The position numbers and the translations under genes were made by a program. Below the pieces are notes generated by a model, which worked only from the letters and a program-made list of their open reading frames with translations, was not told where the DNA came from and searched no databases. Positions 56,913 to 64,000 of a stretch of DNA of 64,000 bases are shown piece by piece. Source of the stretch: Clitopilus passeckerianus (Eukaryota > Basidiomycota > Agaricomycetes > Agaricales > Entolomataceae); contig CALYLX010000159.1 of assembly GCA_944990035.1 (NCBI GenBank), positions 1,426,001 to 1,490,000 on the forward strand, read 5' to 3'. How positions within the stretch are numbered: position 1 is the first letter of the stretch; each line of letters starts with the position of its first letter.

Positions 56913-58672
56913 ATGGCCTCTGGAATTTGGGGTAAGGATAGTTTCCAAAGCTCTGCAGATTTGAATGAATTAATGTCATCTAGGTTCTGACCCCCTCGCT
57001 TTCGAGCCCGCCTCTGTTTCGAGCAACGCAGACGCGAGGTCGGGTGCCTACGCATTCATATCTGAAAGGATTGCCGCTCTCAAGGGTCTCATCCGATCAC
57101 ACGAGGAAGACATACGACGGTGGAAAACCCATTATAACAGTCTCAGCAACACTTCTCGGCTACCCATCGAAGTTTTGATTCACATCTTCAAACTCTTGCA
57201 TCCCGGAGATGGCGGCGATCTTGCTGTTCCGACTCATGCTCTCAAGGCCTCCCATGTTTGCACGAGGTGGCGGGGGCTTGTTCTTGACTGCCCTTCCGTT
57301 TGGAGGAGGGTACCCTTCCTTCATACACAGGAGGACGTTGTTGCATTGAAACGGAGGACTTTCCCGATTCCCGTGTTTGTCGAGCTTGCACTAGACCGCG
57401 ACATCAAGGATGCCGACGAGCCTGGCAGATTTACACGATTGTCTCAGTCGGGCGTTTACCAGAGGCGTGGTTTGATTGAAGAGGCCCTATCTGATGAATG
57501 GGATACCACTACAGTACTCTGTATCCAGAATGCCGATGAGTACAACAATTTGAATGTACACATGAAGAAAACCCTCCAGCGAGAGGCACCATCCCTCGAA
57601 ACAGTCATCATAAGATACTCCGAACCTCAGAAGCCTCGTCGTTCCGCCACCTTCCCTAACGCCCTCCTCAACAATGCGCCTCGTCAGCTCCATAACCACA
57701 TTGGACATTCATATCTCCCAATACTATATACTTAATCCACAACAGGCCCAAATTCGCACAGTTGTGGATTCATTAAGACTCTTTCCCAGCCTCGAGTTCT
57801 TAAAACTTTCCGAAGTCTTCAAGCCAGTCAAGAAGGACGACTTTTCGTGGTCCTTCACAAATCCCACATGTATTGCCCATCTTCCGACTCTGAGGCTTCT
57901 AACCATCTCTGATGAGCCCTCGGCCATTGAGCTGTTTCTCAAACATTTATCCTACCCTCCCGAGACCGTTGTCTTTTTTGGAAAAGGTTTACGCTATAAA
58001 TCCACGTCATCAGACGGTGTCACTCCGATGGCAAAACTGCTCGTTCAAGCAAGCAAACTCGCGCACAACCCAATTCATGCCATTCGTATGAGTGTCATGG
58101 GGGAAGACTTCGATACATTGGAGACAGAGCTAACGACGACGCCTCCTCCAGTTGGTTGGATCAGGGATGTTCCAACCGTCACAGGCCATACTCCCCTTTA
58201 TGGGGAAAGTGTTATGAGGATAATTGAGGCCCTTCCTTTGAATGATCTCCAGGAGCTATCTCTTTTCCTTTCTTCGGATGACTTCCCAAATCCACTCGAT
58301 TGGCAGCTACTCGGTCAATTGCCATTGTTACGCTTCCTTAGCATCAGCTCCGACTACCCCTCATTTCTATCTACTCTTGCACTTCCAGAACACAGCCAAG
58401 ATAACCCCGGGGTTTATTTTGCTTCTCTTGAAGAGATACGTGTTTACGACACATGCTTTTGGTCACAAACGTCGGACCAAAGCGGACCTCCTGATGAGTG
58501 GGAAGAGGAGTGTTGTGTGCAGGTTGAAGTTCTTGCTGCTTGCATCTCAGGTAGACACAATTGTGGGTATGGTCCATATGTATTAGGCCTTGACAAGGAG
58601 AGTACAGAGATCTCGGAGAACGATCTGGAATTACTTCGAGCAGTATTTAGAGATGTGTACAGAATTGGATGA
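56913..58672 (+). pseudogene. F-box gene copy C: nearly intact, one internal deletion frameshift
   Basis: ATG 56913 (MASGIWG), a 50-nt intron (56932-56981) and SDPLAFEPASVSSNADARSG lead into FISERIAALKGLIRSHEEDI, the F-box RLPIEVLIHIFKLLHPGDGG and SHVCTRWRGLVLDCPSVWRR. The first frame runs to 57735. The rest of the protein is in another frame from about 57680 to TGA 58670-58672. Alignment with copies A and B shows that about 62 bp (their RHIHLRNWNILLNPSLSNPM segment) is missing at the switch, and no GT-AG intron fits. Everything else is intact, including GYGPYVLGLDKESTEISEND. Either a recent pseudogene or a locus making a truncated F-box protein. Confidence 0.75.
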
Positions 58673-59043
58673 TTGTATTACAATTGGGCTTGTAGTTTGA
58701 ACCTGAAAACATTCTTTCCCGGATCAGTCAACCGGGTAGCATTGGACTGTACAGAGACGGGCGAGCAGGTCCCGCATTTGCAACGTCAGGTATTAACGCT
58801 CAACGCTCAACCTTGAAGGCTTCACCCGAAGACGCACAAGCCGCTAGGGAACACAGAGTTTGAGGGACACCGGACAAAAGCCGAATCTGTGAACGGGAGT
58901 CGTCGAATTTCTAGTTCCCTTCCCGAGAAGATATAGCTTAGCACTGTGAGCCCACAAAAGGTGTTTTTGATTTATCATAAGAGGAAATTCAGAGCGTAGA
59001 AACCTGTGGTAGATCTATATAGTCGTCGAGGACACGTAGGTAT
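58673..59043. other. Intergenic region between copy C and the F-box/propeller pair
   Basis: The interval contains the 3' flanks of two convergent loci. No gene or element was recognised. Confidence 0.5.
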
Positions 59044-60694
59044 TCAGCTGCCCGAGGAACCATGAATGGCCAAAGGCTCTGCTACACCTGACTGCGATGA
59101 ATACCTTGCTATGCAGATGTAACCATTAGTATCAAGGAAGGCGAGCGTTAGGGATACTGGGCAGAAGCTACATTCCTGAATAGCGCCTCGCGAGCCGCCA
59201 AATGTTGCAATTGAAACATTATTCTCCCAGGCTAACGGGGTTTCCGAGTTTAGAGGGTTGCCAATGGGGAGCGGCATGATTAGGCTCGCCTTGACCCTGT
59301 GTGAGGCCACGGTTTGCTCCGACCATATTGTGACCCACGAGGAGCCAACGAAGAACCCGCAAGGGACTCGATGTGCATCAAACCCCACATTGCCAGGTTT
59401 GATCGAAACCGATCTGAGGGTGTGAGGTGAAGGAAGTTCACTGGGTGGTGAGATCATTGTGACCTTGATTGTGGATGGCGTGTCCTCTCGAGGTAGGTAT
59501 CGATATCGCTCAACGGCTACTATCGCTTCCTCTGTCTGCATCGAGGGCGGAGGTTGTGAAAGGTATAGCGAGCCCGGGGATGTTAGGAGTCGCAAGCCCT
59601 GTACGAGAGGGGAAATCTGGAGAACTGTGTCCGAGTCTGTCCAATGTACGGGTTTAGGAATGGCCCAGATCTTCCACTCCATCCTCTTATTGACCGTAAC
59701 GATACGATCAGCCTGTATTGCCCCCTAAGCACGCATTCAATTTCACACTCATAGATAAAAAAAGGGATGACTCAACGTAAATGATAATCTCGTCGATTTC
59801 CCAGCTTACGGAAGAATTAGTGTTAACATCCCAGAGAGTTACCGCGTTGCGGACTTGATTGAAATTGTGGGTAATCAGCAGTCGGTCACCATCGAACGCC
59901 CTCACCACAGGATAAGGTATGGATGACGTGTGAAGGAGATTGAACTGGATCGGAGATTTCGTAGGATGGATCTCATAAACCATTATCTCGCCATGACTGA
60001 ACGCGCTTTAGCATGAGGAGATTGGTGTTGTATGCAAGAAACACTCACGATACACCGCTATAAACCCATACGATTAAACGTATTGCTCCCCGATCGCCTC
60101 GTACGCGCACGCTGACGAGGTCGCCCCTCCATCCTGGGTTCGGTATTTTAGGACGAAGGGTGGCAATAGGGACCGGCTTGGAAGATTCGGGATTTCCAGA
60201 GAGCAGGTCCAAGTCCCAAAGGTGTATGATACAACCTCGCAGGCTGGCCTCCGTAACGAGGAATCTTCCTCCCGGTATGAGAAAGCTTCTCAATAAACCT
60301 GACGTCGGAACCTCATGGGCATCGTTGAGCAAAGAAGCATTGAGCTCAACCGGCCTTATGTTTGTCTTGCTCTCCAGGATGCGATTGATGAATCGTAGGG
60401 GTTGTAAAGACGCAGTTTCAAGATCCTCTCGCGGCATTGTGGGAGTAGCGAATGATCCATCGAGAACACCATGAGTACGACAAACGTTGTCAAATGCTTG
60501 TAGCCAAACTATCCTTTGATAGGTAGGCGTCGCCAGCGCCCGACAAGTCTGTGGGTCTCGGATGAGTAGCTGGGAGAGGCTACGCGAAGGCTGCGAGAAG
60601 GTAACCTCACAGCTCGGAAAGAGATAATATCTTCGGCAGACAGGAGATTGAGGATCTGGATCAGTAAGTCCTCCGATAGACCGGGAAGAGCCAT
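59044..60694 (-). CDS. F-box protein with propeller-like C-terminus (tandem paralogue 1)
   Basis: ATG 60694 gives MALPGLSEDLLIQILNLLSA, EDIISFRA and, after a short intron, QLLIRDPQTCRALATPTYQR, forming the F-box. The body has WD-like strands: LIPGGRFLVTEASLRGCIIH, LWDLDLLSGNPESSKPVPIA, RNAVTLWDVNTNSSVSW and PCGFFVGSSWVTIWSEQTVA. It ends SFCPVSLTLAFLDTNGYICI and AIHGSSGS plus stop. Introns lie near 60044-59985 and around 59770-59690. The region probably folds as a degenerate beta-propeller for substrate recognition. It is paralogous to the gene at 61011-62683, sharing TYQRIVWL, LPGG(R/K)FL, CGFF(V/I)G.(S/A)WVTIW and CPVSLTLAFLD. Confidence 0.83.
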
Positions 60695-61010
60695 TGTTTG
60701 ATGGAGGAAGCAAACCTGGATTCAACTCATTGAGCGCTTAAGCGCCTCATACCACCGTGGTAAAAAAACGACGACATATCGCAAACTTAGACTACTGTAA
60801 GTGTCCAAATTCTTATGGCGTGCTAAGTATTACATCACAATTGACTACAACCTTCGAGTTAGAGGTGATTAATGTTTTAATCGGCAATGATAGGTATGAA
60901 TGAACCTAGCAAGATCAAGATACCAGGCTCGCAACCTAAAAGATCTACTGTCGCGAAAACTTGAAGTTTGACTGCTACGTCCTATCTGAAGATAGAACTC
61001 GGAATCCCAA
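60695..61010. other. Spacer between the two F-box/propeller genes
   Basis: About 316 bp with the promoter of paralogue 1 and the 3' flank of paralogue 2. No gene seen. Confidence 0.5.
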
Positions 61011-62683
61011 CTACGACTGTAGCCGGTATTCTTGGCTTCCATCTTTTGTGAGTGGCGAGGGTGAATACTTGGCCACGCAGACATTCCCCAGGCCATCGAG
61101 GAAAGCGAGCGTTAGAGATACAGGGCAGAAGTTGCACTCCCGTACATGGGGCATTTGAGCGACCTGCATCTGAGCGTCGCGACATGTCATAATTGAGACG
61201 TGATTATCCGGTCGGTGATGCTTTTCATTGAGAGAGCTCTGGAGCGACTCAATCACGCCAGCCTTGAAGGCACCGTCGTCTGTGTCAGGCCATATGGTCA
61301 CCCATGCGTCACCAATGAAGAATCCACACGCTTGACGGGGTGTAAAACTGTTGCGCGAAGCGATCGAAATCGATCTCACATTGTGAGGTAGGGGGGTTTT
61401 CTCGAACGACGGTGAGATCACGGCAACCTTCATGGCGGAAGGGCTACGTGCAATGGCGACTATTGGTTGATTTGCTTGCCTTGAACGGCGTACCTGCGGA
61501 AAATGCACGGAGTCCGTCGACGACGGGAACTGCAAGTCCTGCGCAATGGAAGAGAGGGGCGTAAGATGCATATCCGGATCGTCCCAACTTGAATGTGAAG
61601 ATTCTGGTATGGTGCATAGTTTTGATTTGGATTGCCTGTCAGTAGTCACGGCATAGTCGCCATGTATTGCTCCCTGCAACAGAAACCTTCAGATTTAACC
61701 TACGCTGAAGTGCAAAAGACTTTACTTGAACATAACTACCGTCATCCGCGCCCAATATTAACGAAGAATCAGAGTCAACATCCCAGACAGTTATCACGTA
61801 GCGACGTTGTTGAGAACTATAATTCCACATCAATACGCGGGCGCCATCGAAAGACAGCAATAGCCAGGACATTTCGAACGCCTTTTGACGTAGGAGCTTG
61901 AACACCCCAGTTTCGGTGGGGTAAACCTCGTAAATTGATATATATGCGGTGAATAGCCTGTGTGGGCAAACTGCAGCCTGAGCATTACCCACTGGTGCAG
62001 AGGTGCGTAGCATACTTACATTGCGCTCCTGTCACGAAGACAAACGACCAGACGCACAGCCTTTCCGTCTGATCGAACACATACCCCGCTGACTACGCCC
62101 TGTGGTTGCGAAGTCGTCTCCGCATTTGGGATCTGTGGTTGGAGGAATGCAACAGGGGCCAACGTCTTAGGATCCGCGAGAAGCGAATCCAAATCCCAGA
62201 GATGTAGAAAACAGCTTTTTCCAGAGCACGCCAAGAGGAACTTTCCTCCTGGCAGTAGAAAGGAGGTGTGGAAGCCCAATGTCCCTGGCTGACTAGAAGC
62301 CTCCATTGGGAGCAAACTCGGATTAATGTTGAGGATTGTATTAGGTGTCAGGTCCGTCTTGCTCTCTAGGATCCCCTTGACGAACCGTTGGGGGCGTAAC
62401 GTTGCCGCTTCAAGATCTTCTCGAGTCATGGATGGGATGACGAACGATCCCTGAACAACACCATATATCTGGCAGACATGATTGAATGCATGAAGCCAAA
62501 CGATCCGCTGGTAGGTAGGCAAGGCCAGAGTCCGACATGTCTGTGAAACCTGTATCTGAAAGAGGCTGCGAAAAGGCAACGAGGATGGCTCACAGCTCGA
62601 ACGACGATTATATCTTCAGGAGACAAGAGATGAAGGACCTGGATCAGCAAGTCCTGCGATAAGCCTGCAATTCCAAATTCCAT
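61011..62683 (-). CDS. F-box protein with propeller-like C-terminus (tandem paralogue 2)
   Basis: ATG 62683 gives MEFGIAGLSQDLLIQVLHLL, SPEDIIVVRA and, after the first intron, VSQTCRTLALPTYQRIVWLH. The later exons carry SFLLPGGKFLLACSGKSCFL, HLWDLDSLLADPKTLAPVAF, VITVWDVDSDSSLILGADDG, QACGFFIGDAWVTIWPDTDD and ECNFCPVSLTLAFLDGLGNV, ending SQEYRLQS plus stop. The domain order and intron positions match paralogue 1 on the same strand, so this is a tandem duplication. Both copies are open over the whole length once introns are removed, unlike the nearby A-C array. The F-box suggests a role in SCF-mediated ubiquitination with unknown targets. Confidence 0.83.
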
Positions 62684-62783
62684 TGTATCGATTCAGAGGA
62701 CTTGTTGCATAAACTCGACGCTTCAAAGCTAGATGAGGATGAAAAGCGTTGGTGGAAGTAACCGCTGAAGCTTAGGTGTCCAA

Positions 62784-64000
62784 CGCCAGAAAATAACTTG
62801 AAACACAAATATATTGAATTCAATTTTCATCAATCCCTAAGGACGACGATACAAGAAACTAAGCTAAACAACCCGAATAAAGGTGTGTAAGAAACTAGAA
62901 ATAGGTAACGAGCGTGTGTGTAGTATCGGAGGATGTACCCTAGTGACAGATGCCAACTCTACCATTATCGATGCAAACAGGATACACATTACAACCGACG
63001 ACAGCAACGATCCAAGGCAGGGATCAAAGGGTGGGAAATGAGGGTAGATGCAGAAATCGGAGGTGTAGATGTGGAAACTAGGTACCAGCTAAGGTAGAAT
63101 AAACGATTCTTGAAATACTTGATCGGTGTAGCGTCCCATAAAGGAGCATATTTTATGTGGTGGGTATAGGATGGCATCGAAGGCGGACCACCACGGGAGC
63201 GGGGGAGCAGAGGAACAGGAAGAACCGATGGGGGATGCCGGAATAGGTGAAAGAAATAAAGAGAAATTGCAGTGTTGAAACCGAGAAGTGAGTTGCGAGT
63301 GAGTATTGTACACGAGCCAGGCCTTCTAGGAGTGGGCACAGGCTCTTATTGCAATTTGAAGTCGTTTCGCGTGAATATGAACAAGAATTGCAAGGCACAT
63401 CCTCCAATGTCTGTAGCCGTGGGAAGGCGAAGAGAAGAACTTGAGGATCTTTGTAGAGCGAGGCGTAGGTGCTAAAGCCAGACGTGGAGGATGATGGGCA
63501 TGAACTGTCGCAATAATGGGTATGCTTCCAGCCTGGAAGGTAAATTTGGGGACCACCAATGAGGAGCCATGATCTCGGCGAAGGACCTGCAGGCTGATTA
63601 ACGAGCTGAGCAAGGGTCGGAAGATTGCAAACTCACCATGCCGGGATACCATTACCAGAGGACCAGGAAAGAGGACAAGTCACGCAATCGTAGAGAAGGA
63701 TGCGTCATGCGATCGGGCGACGAAGAAGAAATATAGGTACTGGAAGCAAAATAAAGCACAAAAAGATGAAAGTGTCCTGCACCATCCCAAGGGCTGGTGT
63801 TATTCGTATGTAAAAAGGCGTGAAGAGGAAATTATGCGAGGTATGCGGCGAGCGAAGACCTCCCGTCTAAGATTGTACATTGGAAGAAAAGGAACTTGAA
63901 GTAAAGAAATTCGTGGAAGAAAGAGTAAAAATAATCGACAGCCACAGCGTAGACACAGGGAAAAGGGGATATTTGATACACTGGTTGGATAGCTGAAGTC
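62784..64000. other. Right-edge region without a recognised gene; possible short minus-strand ORF
   Basis: The plus strand is purine-rich from about 63640 to 63960, which on the minus strand is the pyrimidine-rich pattern of fungal promoters and leaders. Downstream of it, ATG 63652 (MVSRHG) followed by a 50-nt intron opens a frame of about 160 codons to TAA near 63153, with several cysteines (CNSCSYS, CNKSLCPLLEG). I recognise no family, and the hydrophobic, Ser/Pro-rich content could be chance. Treated as unassigned. Confidence 0.3.

Overview
The window looks like nuclear chromosomal DNA of an agaricomycete (mushroom-type basidiomycete). Genes are closely packed on both strands and are split by many introns of about 45-65 nt with GT..AG ends and CTAAC/TTAAC-like branch sites. 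The gene content includes families that expand in this group: numerous F-box proteins, a DUF6535 membrane protein, and a mucin-like single-pass membrane protein with a lectin-like ectodomain. I saw no bacterial, viral or plasmid features and no convincing rRNA, tRNA or CRISPR.

Left part (0-17.4 kb): the end of a single-pass membrane protein gene; an NAD-malic enzyme; a gene-poor 3.4 kb stretch with possible relics; a divergent pair of dehydrogenases (KduD-like SDR and a sorbitol/xylitol-type zinc MDR) that could serve sugar-acid and polyol catabolism; a secreted S41/CPAF-like peptidase; tRNA-dihydrouridine synthase Dus1; and a possible small cysteine-containing protein.

Middle (17.7-30.1 kb): a run of housekeeping genes. 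These are an F-box protein, the golgin Rud3 (GRAB domain), RNA polymerase III subunit Rpc31, the mRNA export adaptor Yra1/Aly with one unusually long intron, the alpha subunit of farnesyl/geranylgeranyl transferase, an unnamed multi-pass membrane protein and an aldo-keto reductase of the Yakc type. Two F-box genes and a secreted acid-sphingomyelinase-like phosphodiesterase follow to 36.1 kb.

36.1-38.7 kb is gene-poor. It holds a MITE-like 120 bp inverted-repeat element and a chimeric relic whose end is the 3' tail of an F-box gene related to copies 18 kb away. Then come mitochondrial ornithine acetyltransferase (ArgJ type), a DUF6535 membrane protein, a divergent histone H2B/H2A pair with clustered ACGCG (MCB-like) boxes, and a two-RRM Gbp2/Hrb1-like protein.

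Right part (49.3-62.7 kb): two tandem fungal glutathione transferases, one intact F-box gene, a tandem array of three decayed F-box copies (each with different lesions), and a tandem pair of F-box/propeller-like genes. The last 1.2 kb has no recognised gene. In all, ten F-box loci (intact, broken or fragmentary) lie in 64 kb, so birth and death of F-box genes is the main evolutionary theme here. Gene models were spliced by eye; start and stop codons were read directly, but some internal splice sites are approximate.
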